The notes under the pieces were generated by a model, which did no database searches, was not told the origin of the DNA, and saw only the letters and a list, made by a program, of their open reading frames with translations. A stretch of DNA of 64,000 nt, taken from Cryobacterium melibiosiphilum. Lineage in GTDB: Bacteria > Actinomycetota > Actinomycetes > Actinomycetales > Microbacteriaceae. The translations under genes were made by a program, and so were the position numbers. Shown here piece after piece: positions 25,258 through 33,548 of the stretch; the stretch's first letter is position 1; each line of letters starts with the position of its first letter. Where the stretch lies: NCBI RefSeq assembly GCF_003602235.1, contig NZ_QZVS01000079.1, forward strand, positions 29,283 to 93,282, written 5' to 3'.

Positions 25258-26502
25258 CTACGCTCGGCCCGCCGGGTGCCGTGACATCGGCTCGGGCGTG
25301 TGTGTCGACACTGTCAGCGCCTTGAGAGCCACCGGCCACGGAATCCGCTCCTGCTCCAGCCGCACGTTTCCCTCCGAGCGGATGCGCCGAAGCGCCGCCG
25401 CCTCATCGGCCGTCAACGTCGGATGATTGCCACCCGCCGGGGTCGGCTCGGGCACCCACAGGTCGCGGTAGGCGAGGAGCGTCGCTTCGTCCCTGAGCAC
25501 GCTCGTCACGTCGGCGCAGCTGGAGCGCAGCGCGTGCAGAATCGCGAAGCCGTCGCTGTCGAGGTCGCCCCAGTAGCGGATGCGCCCGGTCGCCACCCAC
25601 GGAATCAGGCGCAGCCGCCCCACGGCGTACCCGCCGCCGTGCAGCACGACCGCGCCCGGCAGCTCGGGCATCGCCAGAACGGTCTCGAGGTTTTCGAACA
25701 CGAACACCGTGGTCGGGGCGATCGGCAGCGCCGCGAGTTCTTCGATCGGCGCGGTCACGTCGACAAGCCCGCCGGGTCGCAGCAGCGGATCGAGAAACCG
25801 CACCCGCACGAGTACCGGAGACCCGAGCAGCCCGAGCGAGGCCCGCCCGCTGACGGCGGCGTGCAGGCCCTCCACGAGCGCCCGATTGCGGCCGAGCCAC
25901 TTGGTGTCGATCCCGCGAATGGGCAGCTGCCGAATCCGCCAGCCGGAGTACGGGTGCGCGGCCAGCCAGGGGACCACCTGCAGCAGGGTCGTGAAATCGA
26001 CGTCGGTCAGCAGGCGAATGGCGCGGCCGTGCGTGCGGATCGCGGCGGGGAGAGCATCCGTCGCCAGCGTCAGCCCGTCACGCTCCGCGGGCGCGACGGG
26101 CGAATCTGTGAATGTCGAGCGCAGCAGGCCGGCCCGGTCCCGCAGCAGCCGCCAGTCCCTCATCGTCGCCGCGCCGGCGAAGGCGGCGATCGCATCGGCC
26201 CCGGTGAGCACGCAGCGCACCGGAACGCGCTGGGCACCAACGCTCGGCCACTGCCGGTCCTGCCAGTCGACGCGCATTTCGGCCGCGGCCGCGCCGTCGG
26301 CGAGCGCCCGCCACGACTGCACCCACCCGATCACGCCGGGCAGGTCCTGCAGCACCGACTTCTCGGTCGGCGGGTGCAGCACGATCTCGAGTACGGCGGC
26401 CGCTCCCCCGGTCGCTGCCCAGGCGCGTTGGTCCTGCTCGACCCGTTTGCGGGCGCGCTCGCGGGCCGCGGCGACGGTGACCAGGGTGCGTGGCGCGGGC
26501 AT
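25258..26502 (-). CDS. jetD: Wadjet system nuclease subunit JetD (DUF3322-DUF2220)
   Basis: 414 residues, about full length. The N-terminal DUF3322 part is followed by a C-terminal DUF2220 Toprim-like domain with apparent catalytic acids: Glu270 in FVFENLET, the HGGGY turn at 288-292 and Asp313/315/317 in YWGDLDSDGFAIL. In Wadjet, JetD cuts circular DNA captured by the JetABC condensin. Its ATG overlaps the jetC remnant stop (TGATG), as expected for jetC-jetD. The reading frame also stays open upstream into the jetA fragment, so an aberrant longer product from 27189 is possible. Without JetABC this subunit should be functionless as a defence. Confidence 0.9.
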   Translation of the reverse strand: MPAPRTLVTVAAARERARKRVEQDQRAWAATGGAAAVLEIVLHPPTEKSVLQDLPGVIGWVQSWRALADGAAAAEMRVDWQDRQWPSVGAQRVPVRCVLTGADAIAAFAGAATMRDWRLLRDRAGLLRSTFTDSPVAPAERDGLTLATDALPAAIRTHGRAIRLLTDVDFTTLLQVVPWLAAHPYSGWRIRQLPIRGIDTKWLGRNRALVEGLHAAVSGRASLGLLGSPVLVRVRFLDPLLRPGGLVDVTAPIEELAALPIAPTTVFVFENLETVLAMPELPGAVVLHGGGYAVGRLRLIPWVATGRIRYWGDLDSDGFAILHALRSSCADVTSVLRDEATLLAYRDLWVPEPTPAGGNHPTLTADEAAALRRIRSEGNVRLEQERIPWPVALKALTVSTHTPEPMSRHPAGRA

Positions 26503-27017
26503 CAGGCGCCCGCAGCGGGTGGCGAGGCCCCCTCGGCATCGGCCCGGAAGGTGACGCTCGCCGTGCGCGAGTCCCTGCGCGTCGCGTTGGTGATCGAGGT
26601 GATGCCGCCGACGTACGGTTCGATGGTCTGCAGCAGCCTTTCGGGCGTCGCCAGGATCATGTGGAACCCGAACTCGACGAAGACGTCCATCGCCATCCGC
26701 GTGTAGCGACTGTCGGCCTTGTCGAAGGCCTCGTCGAGGATGATGGTCGCGTAGGTGGGCAGGTCGTCTTCGTCGCTCGCGAGCTGGTAGCGCAGCGCGG
26801 CCGCAAGGCAGAAGATCACGAGTTTCTGGCGTTGCCCGCCCGACAGCCCGGCGCTGGAATCGTGCACGTTGACCGTGCGGCCGGCGAGGTCGACCTCGTG
26901 CGCCATGAACGTGACGTGCTCGCGGGTGTCGAGGCAGCGGCCACGCCAGGCCCGGTCGGCGATCTCGCTCGAACCCAGTGGTGACATGAACCGGTTGAGA
27001 ACGGCGAAACGCCGTTC
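26502..27017 (-). pseudogene. jetC: Wadjet jetC remnant, 3' end only
   Basis: About 170 codons matching the C-terminus of a JetC/MukB-like SMC ATPase, a protein that normally exceeds 1,000 residues. Homology starts at ERRFAVLNRF and includes CLDTREHVTFMA, the ABC signature LSGGQRQKLVIFCLAAALRYQL, Walker B YATIILDEAFDKAD and the closing FHMILATPERLLQTIEPYVGG. The Walker A half, coiled coils and hinge are missing, so no ATPase can form. Its frame differs from the jetA fragment that precedes it. Confidence 0.88.
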
Positions 27018-27025
27018 CGCCGCTG

Positions 27026-27189
27026 ATGCGTTCGTAGAGGTCGTCGGTGGGCAGCCGACGGTCGTCCCCACCGAGATGTTCGCTGAGCAGCGCGGCGATG
27101 ACCGGTGCGTTGCCGGCCCGCAAAAGCCGCCACGTGGCATCCGTCTCGAGCAGCCGGGCGAGGGCGTGGGTCTGGCTCAGTGCACTCAC
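27026..27189 (-). pseudogene. jetA: Wadjet jetA remnant, 5' end only
   Basis: Begins at a GTG (27189) with a strong GGAGGA site five bases upstream. It encodes about 55 residues matching the start of JetA (DUF3375): VSALSQTHALARLLETDATW, then LLRAGNAPVIAALLSEHLGG and RRLPTDDLYERI. Homology stops after RI at about 27025, and JetC homology starts in another frame at 27017. The rest of jetA, all of jetB and most of jetC are deleted between these points. Confidence 0.85.
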
Positions 27190-27479
27190 GGGTTCCTCCA
27201 AGTCGCCTGTCGGTGCGGTGAAATAGCGTCTGAAAACATCATGCAGCACCCCACCGACACTCCAACATCCGCGGGTGCGTCAGCCCGCACATGTCACCGG
27301 AATTCAGGCTATCGAAGTCGCCCTCCCGGTGGCACAATTCGACGTGACGGGGGGTTCCTCGCGAAAACCTCGTCGTCTGGGCCCGCTTACCCCTGGGCAG
27401 GGCCTGCGCAGGTGAATCTCTACCCGACACGACGGTTCCCGACGGAGGCCGCGATGATTCATACCCCGGTGAGCGCGCG

Positions 27480-30203
27480 ATGACCGCACTGCAGGACGAC
27501 GACCCGCACAAATCCGCCGACTCCCTGATGCGCGCCGAGGCCCTGCAACAGGCTGTGCTGCACAGCGGCAGCTTTTCCGTGATCGCGACCGACGTCAACG
27601 GAATCATCCAGATCTTCAACGTCGGCGCGCAGCGCCGTCTGGGCTACCGCGAGGCCGACGTGGTCAACAAGGTCACCCCCGCGGTCTTCGCCGATCAGGC
27701 CGAGCTGATGGAGCGTGCGAGAGAGCTGAGCGCCGAGTTCCACACCGCTATCGCGCCGGGCTTCGAGGTGCTCTCCTACCAGGCCGCCCACGGCGGCGAG
27801 CAGGTGCACCGCATCACCGGTGTCCGCAAAGACGGCGTGCATTTTCCGGCGATCGTGTCAGTCACCGCCCTGCACGACGCCGAGCAGCAGATCATCGGCT
27901 ACCTGCTGATCGGAACGGATGACGCCGCCCGGCACGACGCGGACAACCGTTCCCAGCTCGATGAACAACGACGTGACCAGCAGTTCTATACTCGCTCGGT
28001 GATCGAATCCAGCGTCGACGCCCTGATCACGATGACGCCGGCCGGCATCATCACCGACGTGAACCAACACACGATCACCCTGCTCGGACGCACCCGCGAC
28101 GAACTCATCGGGCTGCCGTTCCGCCTGTGTTTTCTCGACCCCGCGACCGCCGACCGACTGGTTCACCGGGTCCTCGCCGAGGACCGCGTGACCGATGCCG
28201 AGCTCACGGTGGCGGCCAGCAACGGCACCCAGTTTCGCGCCGCCTGCAACGCGGTCGTGTACCGGGATCGCGATCGGGTCGTGCGCGGCGTCTTCGCGTC
28301 CGTGCGCGATGTGACGGCGCTCCGCCCGGGGCAGACCCCCGACCCGCATGCCGCAGAATCCACCGGGAGCCCCGAGGCCTCGACCAGCCTGCCGCACGTC
28401 GCGCGCGAGCTGGGCCCGCCGCTGACATCGATTCTCGAGTTCTCCGAAGTGCTGAAAGACGGCATCCTCGGTGAGCTTTCGGACCAACAGCGGGCCACCG
28501 CCGACGCCATCTTCACGAGCGGCCAGCACCTCGTGAACATGCTCAACGACCTGATCAACCTCGCCCACCTACAGACCGGCACGGTGCCATTGGCCGTGGT
28601 CGACGTTCACGTCGAAAGCCTGCTGTACATGAGCCTGGTGCGGCTGCGCGAGCAGGCCGCCGATCCCACCGTGGGGTTCGACGTGTCCGTCTCCGACGAG
28701 GCCTACACGTTTCCCCTGGATGTGCAGGTCACCATGCAGATTCTGCTGAATGTGCTGGCGAACGCGGTGCGGGCGAGCGCCTCGGGATCGCGGGTCTCCC
28801 TCAGCGCCACCCTGGTTCCCCGCGCCGCGGTGGGCACGATCACGGGACCGTGGCCGGTGCACGCGCTGCCCCTGGTGTCCCCGAGCACCGACGATTTCCT
28901 TCAGATCTCGGTTCAGGACGCCGGCACCGGCATTCCGCCGCAGCAATTACCGAATCTCTTTGAACCGTTCCCCGTCGTGACGGGCGAGCCGGGCCGCGCC
29001 GCGCCGCGCCAGCCCGAGCGGGACGGCATGGAGCCAACACGCTTCGAACCGAAGCGCTGGCAACCCAACCGCTTCGAGAACTCCGGCCTCGGGCTGGCCG
29101 TCGTGAAGGATCTGACCGTGTACTACGGCGGCACGGTTGCCGTCGCGAGCAGCCTCGGCGAGGGCACTCGGTTTGTCGTCTGGCTGCGCCGCCGCCCGGT
29201 GCAGAAAGCCGCCGCCGACACGACCTCCGGCGACACGACCTCCGGCGAGGCGACGGATGCCGCACCCGCGGCAACCTCTTCGGCCAGCCTGCCGAGTGAT
29301 CATCTGACCGCACCGACGGCGATCCCCTCCCCCGCCGCCGTTCCCACTCCCGCCTCGGTGAGCTTCAGCCCCCCGTCCCCGCCCGTTCTCGTGCCCGCGC
29401 CGGAGCCTGCCGACAGCGCCTTCACGGAGGACTCCCTCACTCGGCATCTGCCCCAGCATTCCCGCATCGCCCTCGTGATCGAGAGCGATGCCCCGACGAC
29501 CGAATGGCTGCGCCTGCTCCTCGCCGCCGAAGGATTCACCGTGGTGCACGCGGCCGACGGCGACCGCGGCCTCGAACTCGCCACCCGCCTGCCGGTCAGC
29601 CTGATCACCCTCGACGTGCTGCTGCCCGGCATCGACGGCTGGGGCCTGCTGGCCCGGCTGCGCACCTGGCCGGAGCTCAATCGGATTCCCGTCGTCGTCA
29701 TCGCGGGGCTGGTCGACATGAGCTTTGCCCTCTCGCAGGGCGCGACCGCAGTGCTCGAGAAGCCCATTACCCGGGCCGATCTGCGCCAGTCGCTCAACCT
29801 GCTCGGGCTGCGCACCGCCCACGCCCGCGCCACGAACATCCTGGTGCTCGACGACCGCGAGACCACGGCGAAGCTGGTCGCCGCCCACCTGAAACCGCCG
29901 CACTTCCAGGTGGCTTATCTGGGGTCGGGCGCTGGCGCCCAGGCCGTCGCCCAGAAGCTCCAGCCCGACCTCATCATCCTCAATCTGCTGATGGACAACC
30001 AGACCGGTTTTGCGGTTGTGCGTGCCCTGCAGGGCGACCCCGTCACCGAACGCATCCCGCTGCTCGTGATGAGTGCGGCGCCCCTGACGCGCGACGAGCG
30101 CGACGCGTTGCAGGATCATCCCGCCCAGCCGGTGCGACTGATCATGACCCCCGACTTCGACCCCGTCGAGTTCATCACCGAGGTCAAGAACGCGATCAGC
30201 TGA
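27480..30203 (+). CDS. Hybrid sensor protein: PAS-PAS-HisKA-like-HATPase-REC-REC, phospho-His replaced
   Basis: 907 residues, no membrane span, so cytosolic. Two PAS domains occupy about 22-150 and 168-282. A HisKA-like helix pair spans about 303-366, then an HATPase domain about 415-572 with N-box LLNVLANAV, G1 DAGTGI, F-box LFEPF and G2 GLGLAVV. A Pro/Ala/Thr-rich linker (575-650) precedes two receiver domains (662-778, 785-907). Odd features: the H-box reads ARELGPPLTSI, with Arg309 where SHELRTPL has the phosphorylated His. REC1 keeps its Asp712 and Lys761. REC2 has Asn835 in place of the phospho-Asp and no matching Lys. This may be a signalling pseudokinase or scaffold. No cognate regulator is adjacent. 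Confidence 0.85.
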   Translation: MTALQDDDPHKSADSLMRAEALQQAVLHSGSFSVIATDVNGIIQIFNVGAQRRLGYREADVVNKVTPAVFADQAELMERARELSAEFHTAIAPGFEVLSYQAAHGGEQVHRITGVRKDGVHFPAIVSVTALHDAEQQIIGYLLIGTDDAARHDADNRSQLDEQRRDQQFYTRSVIESSVDALITMTPAGIITDVNQHTITLLGRTRDELIGLPFRLCFLDPATADRLVHRVLAEDRVTDAELTVAASNGTQFRAACNAVVYRDRDRVVRGVFASVRDVTALRPGQTPDPHAAESTGSPEASTSLPHVARELGPPLTSILEFSEVLKDGILGELSDQQRATADAIFTSGQHLVNMLNDLINLAHLQTGTVPLAVVDVHVESLLYMSLVRLREQAADPTVGFDVSVSDEAYTFPLDVQVTMQILLNVLANAVRASASGSRVSLSATLVPRAAVGTITGPWPVHALPLVSPSTDDFLQISVQDAGTGIPPQQLPNLFEPFPVVTGEPGRAAPRQPERDGMEPTRFEPKRWQPNRFENSGLGLAVVKDLTVYYGGTVAVASSLGEGTRFVVWLRRRPVQKAAADTTSGDTTSGEATDAAPAATSSASLPSDHLTAPTAIPSPAAVPTPASVSFSPPSPPVLVPAPEPADSAFTEDSLTRHLPQHSRIALVIESDAPTTEWLRLLLAAEGFTVVHAADGDRGLELATRLPVSLITLDVLLPGIDGWGLLARLRTWPELNRIPVVVIAGLVDMSFALSQGATAVLEKPITRADLRQSLNLLGLRTAHARATNILVLDDRETTAKLVAAHLKPPHFQVAYLGSGAGAQAVAQKLQPDLIILNLLMDNQTGFAVVRALQGDPVTERIPLLVMSAAPLTRDERDALQDHPAQPVRLIMTPDFDPVEFITEVKNAIS

Positions 30204-30225
30204 GCCCGAGCTCGCGGCTCAACGC

Positions 30226-31974
30226 TCAGCGACACCACACCGTCTCGTTCGGATAGACCACGGTCACGGGCTCACCGGGCAGGTGCGCGCTCGCGAGCAA
30301 CAGCTCCCGGCCGGGAAGCGCGACCGCATGCTCGCCACAATTGGTGAGGCTCTGCCATCCGCCGGGCCGGCGAAAATGCACACAGTCGGCGGTGTCCACC
30401 CACTCGAGCGACTCCGGTCCCTGCAGTTCGCGGCGCAGGCGTAACGCCCGCCGGTAGAGCTCGAGGGTGCTGCCGGGCACTCCCGCCTGAGCGGATGCCG
30501 CAAGTTCGGCGAACGACGCCGGCTGCGGCAGCCACGGGGCGCTGCCGCCGAAACCGAGGCCGGGGCCCGACGCCGTCCACGGCAGCGGCACCCGGGCGCC
30601 GTCGCGACCCTTGAGCGCGTGACCGGTACGCTCCCAGATCGGGTCGGCGAGGGTCTCCCGCGGCAGGTCCGCGACTTCGGGCAGGCCGAGTTCCTCACCC
30701 TGGAAGAGGTAGGCCGATCCGGGCAGCGCGAGCATCATGAGTGTCGCGGCGCGAGCGCGGGCCAGCCCCAACGCCTGGTCGAGCGGCGGCTCGGTGCCGT
30801 CGCCGAGCAGCCAGGCGTCGAGCGGCGTTCCCGCCGGCAACCCGAAGCGCGTCGCGTGGCGCACAATGTCGTGGTTGCTGAGCACCCAGGTCGTCGTCGC
30901 TTCGCCGCGCGAGGCATCCGCCAGCCCGGTCGTGATCACGCGGCGAAACGCGGCGGAGTCCCACTCCGTGGTGGCGAGATCGAAGCTGAAGGCCTGGCCG
31001 AGGCTGGTTGCGCGGGCGTAGCGCGGCAGGCGCTCAGCGGGCGCCCAGGCCTCGGCGACGGCCATCAGCGGTGGCGTGAAAGTATTGAAGACCGCACGCC
31101 ATTCGGCGTAGATGTTCTCGAGTTCGTCTCGGTCGTAGAGCGGATCGCTGCCGTCACTCGGCAGCACGTTGTCGAGGTTCGGCTGGCTGCGCAGCGGCTC
31201 GGTGAGGTCTTTCGCGAGGCCGTGGGCGACGTCCACCCGGAAACCGTCGACGCCGAGCTCGCCCCAGAAGCGGATGGTGTGCAGAAAGTCAGCGCGCACG
31301 TCCCGGTTCTCCCAGTTCAGGTCGGGCTGCTCCGCGGCGAACAGGTGCAGGTACCAGTCACCGTCGGGCAGGAGGGTCCAGGCGCTGCCGCCGAAGTGGC
31401 TCATCCAGTCCGAGGGCGGAGCCTCTTCGTTGGGCCCGGTGCCGCGGCGAAAAATGTACCGGTCGCGGGCGGCCGAACCGGGGGCGGCGGCGAGGGCCTG
31501 ACGAAACCACGGGTGCTGGTCGGAGGTGTGGTTGGGCACGAGGTCGACGATGAGGTGCAGGCCGCGGGCGTGGGCGCCAGCGACCAGGTCGCGCAGGTCG
31601 TCAAGAGTGCCGAGCCGGGGGTCCACGTCGCGGTAGTCGCTCACGTCGTAGCCGCCGTCCGCGAGCGGCGAGGGATAGAAGGGGCTCAGCCAGAGCGCGT
31701 CGACGCCGAGGTCCTTGAGGTAGTCCAGCCGGCTGGTCACCCCGCGGATGTCGCCGATCCCGTCCCCGTCGGAGTCCGCGAAGCTACGCGGGTACACCTG
31801 GTACACCGCGGCCTGCCGCCACCAGTCCGGGTCGGTCAGCCGTGCTGACGCCGCCCCCGCGCGCTCTGGCCTCGACGACGGATGCCGCACGTCGCGGGTC
31901 TCGGTCGGCTGCGCGCCGCGCGCGCCAGGCTGCGCAGGGGGTCGTGGTGTGCTGGGCGTCTGCGCGTGGCTCAT
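30226..31974 (-). CDS. GH13 alpha-glucosidase / oligo-1,6-glucosidase family
   Basis: 582 residues from ATG at 31974 with AGGGG upstream. The first 45 residues are a non-conserved Pro/Arg-rich tail. The (beta/alpha)8 barrel follows, with GH13 regions: DLVPNHTS, GFRVDVAHG (nucleophile Asp248), MAVAEAW (acid/base Glu308) and VLSNHD (Asp369). AVYQVYPRSFADSDGDGIGDIRG is typical of oligo-1,6-/alpha-glucosidases acting on malto- or isomalto-oligosaccharides. No signal peptide, so intracellular. No sugar transporter or LacI regulator is adjacent. Confidence 0.93.
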   Translation of the reverse strand: MSHAQTPSTPRPPAQPGARGAQPTETRDVRHPSSRPERAGAASARLTDPDWWRQAAVYQVYPRSFADSDGDGIGDIRGVTSRLDYLKDLGVDALWLSPFYPSPLADGGYDVSDYRDVDPRLGTLDDLRDLVAGAHARGLHLIVDLVPNHTSDQHPWFRQALAAAPGSAARDRYIFRRGTGPNEEAPPSDWMSHFGGSAWTLLPDGDWYLHLFAAEQPDLNWENRDVRADFLHTIRFWGELGVDGFRVDVAHGLAKDLTEPLRSQPNLDNVLPSDGSDPLYDRDELENIYAEWRAVFNTFTPPLMAVAEAWAPAERLPRYARATSLGQAFSFDLATTEWDSAAFRRVITTGLADASRGEATTTWVLSNHDIVRHATRFGLPAGTPLDAWLLGDGTEPPLDQALGLARARAATLMMLALPGSAYLFQGEELGLPEVADLPRETLADPIWERTGHALKGRDGARVPLPWTASGPGLGFGGSAPWLPQPASFAELAASAQAGVPGSTLELYRRALRLRRELQGPESLEWVDTADCVHFRRPGGWQSLTNCGEHAVALPGRELLLASAHLPGEPVTVVYPNETVWCR

Positions 31975-32073
31975 CGTTGTGCCCCTAGGTCGAATCTCTA
32001 CCGGAAACATACCGCCCGCCTGCGCGAGCGTCCACCATCCGCTTACGGGGGTCGACGCACCGCATGCCTGCGC

Positions 32074-32141
32074 TCGCGGCACTCGTTCGGCCACCCGGCA
32101 CTCGATGTGCCACGTGCCCGCTGGCACAACGAGTGCCGCGA
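32074..32141. repeat. 68-bp palindromic element, GGCACTCGTT family, copy 1
   Basis: Perfect 14-bp inverted ends TCGCGGCACTCGTT / AACGAGTGCCGCGA, with an interior ACGTGCCCGCTGGCAC. Two further copies of exactly the same length lie at 32189-32256 and 33457-33524. Confidence 0.9.
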
Positions 32142-32188
32142 CACCCCAATCCCCGCGGGCCTCCGCCGCCGCCGTGGTCAAATCAGCG

Positions 32189-32256
32189 TCGCGGCACTCG
32201 TTGTGCGACCCGGCACTCGATCTAACACGTGCCCGCTGGCACAACGAGTGCCGCGA
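32189..32256. repeat. 68-bp palindromic element, GGCACTCGTT family, copy 2
   Basis: Same 14-bp ends and length as copy 1, in direct orientation 115 bp downstream. The right half is nearly identical to copy 1, with differences concentrated around positions 15-19 and 34-37 of the element. Confidence 0.9.
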
Positions 32257-32376
32257 CACCCCAAGCCCGATCGCCTCCGCCAAACCGGTTCCTCCCCAGC
32301 GGATGCCTGACGGACCTTATTCACAAATGCCCCGTCGCCGACGATGTGAGTCGGCGACTCGCGTCAGAGTGGTCCC

Positions 32377-33379
32377 ATGGCTGAGCTCCTCGACTTCTGC
32401 GCTGTGTCCGGCACCGGGCTCATCCCTGGCTCAGCCCTGCGCGCCTCCGGGATGACGACATACACGGTTCGCCAGCTGCTGGTGCGCGGGGAGCTCGCCC
32501 AGGTGCGGCGCGGATGGTACGTTCTCGGACACCAGTGGCGGGACGCTCGGCCCGAAGAGCGCTACCGATATCTCGTGCGGGCGACCGCCGCGCAGTCCAG
32601 GGCCGAACTCGTGCTCTCGCACCATTCGGCCGCGGTCATGCACGGGCTGCCCCTGATCGGCCCGTGGCCCGCGACCGCGCATGCGCTCTTCCCCGACGCT
32701 GCCGGCGGCAGCAGCCACCGTCTTCTCACGTCGCATCGCACTCTTGCCGATCCGCAGCCGATCGTTATCGACGGTGTGACCGTCACCAGCTTGACGCGCA
32801 CCGTCGTCGATATGGCCGCCGGATCGACGTTCCTGGTCGGCGTGACCATGGTCGACCACGTGCTCCATCAAGAGGAGGTACGCCTCCAACGCGAACAGCG
32901 CACCGGCCTTCGCGGAGCCGTCCCGATCACCAAGGAATCACTCCTCGCGGAACTGCTCTTGGTACATCCCCGGATCGGCCGGCGCCGGCGAGCGGGCCAT
33001 CGCCTTCGCGAACGGGCTCTCAGCCAACCCGGGTGAATCGCTGAGCAGGGTGCGCTTTGAGGAACTGGGCTTCGAGATGCCCGAGCTGCAGGTGCGGTTC
33101 GTCGTGCAGGGGCGCACCTATTTTGTCTACTACTTCTGGCACGGCGTGCGCAAGATCGGTGAGTTCGACGGGGAGATCAAGTACACCCGGGCAGAGGTCA
33201 TGGCCGGTCGGGACGTGGTTGGCGTGGTGCTGGACGAAAAGAATCGCGAGAATATCCTGCGCCCCGAGGTCAAGAGTTTCACGCGCTGGGGGTGGGACCT
33301 CGCCTACAACTCCCGCGCCTTCGGCCAGTTCCTGATCGAGCAGGGCGTACCGCGCGCCGGTCGTCGTCGCGCCGGGTAG
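32377..33379 (+). pseudogene. AbiEi-like / DUF559-context protein gene with a frameshift
   Basis: The first frame (32377 to about 32970) gives an AbiEi-type N-terminal winged helix (LIPGSALRASGMTTYTVRQLLVRGELAQVRRGWYVL) and a SHHSAAVMHGLPL core. Homology then moves to the next frame, which reads ERAIAFANGLSANPGESLSRVRFEELGFEMPELQVRFVVQGRTYFVYYFWHGV... to 33379. Each frame alone is truncated; joined they give about 334 residues, the usual size. One extra base in the G/C-run around 32970-32998 explains it. Whether this is a real mutation or a sequencing error cannot be decided here. AbiEi proteins are antitoxins, but many solo actinobacterial relatives have no toxin partner, and none is seen here. 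Confidence 0.8.
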
Positions 33380-33456
33380 GAACGCGACCGATGCGCCGGG
33401 TCGACCCCGAGGCATCCGTCGCAGCTGCAGCGCAGCGCGACGAAACGATGTGGCCG

Positions 33457-33524
33457 TCGCGGCACTCGTTTGGCCAGCCGGCACCTGCTAGTACAAGTGC
33501 CCGCTTGCACAACGAGTGCCGCGA
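33457..33524. repeat. 68-bp palindromic element, GGCACTCGTT family, copy 3
   Basis: Identical 14-bp ends and length to copies 1 and 2, with a more diverged interior. It lies between the convergent AbiEi-like gene and pheT. Confidence 0.9.
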
Positions 33525-33548
33525 GGGCGACGGGTGCCGCGCGACCCG

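Larger units (their letters stand above)
31975..32376. other. 402-bp gene-free gap with two palindromic elements and a hairpin
   Basis: The gap lies between the divergent alpha-glucosidase and AbiEi-like genes. It holds two 68-bp palindromic elements (32074-32141 and 32189-32256), whose flanks are also similar on the right (CACCCCAA). A short perfect hairpin GTCGCCGAC/GTCGGCGAC lies at 32334-32358, 18 bases before the AbiEi-like start. I see no gene in it. Confidence 0.7.

Noticed and set aside
25258..27189. A functional Wadjet defence system
   Set aside because: JetB is absent and JetA and JetC are reduced to end fragments; only JetD is complete.
27190..27479. A small gene in the gap between the jetA remnant and the hybrid kinase
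   Set aside because: Open frames there lack a ribosome site, family similarity and plausible composition; the region is treated as promoter space.
32074..32256. A short CRISPR array (two similar units)
   Set aside because: The units are palindromic with variable interiors, separated by unrelated DNA of different length from spacers; no cas genes nearby.
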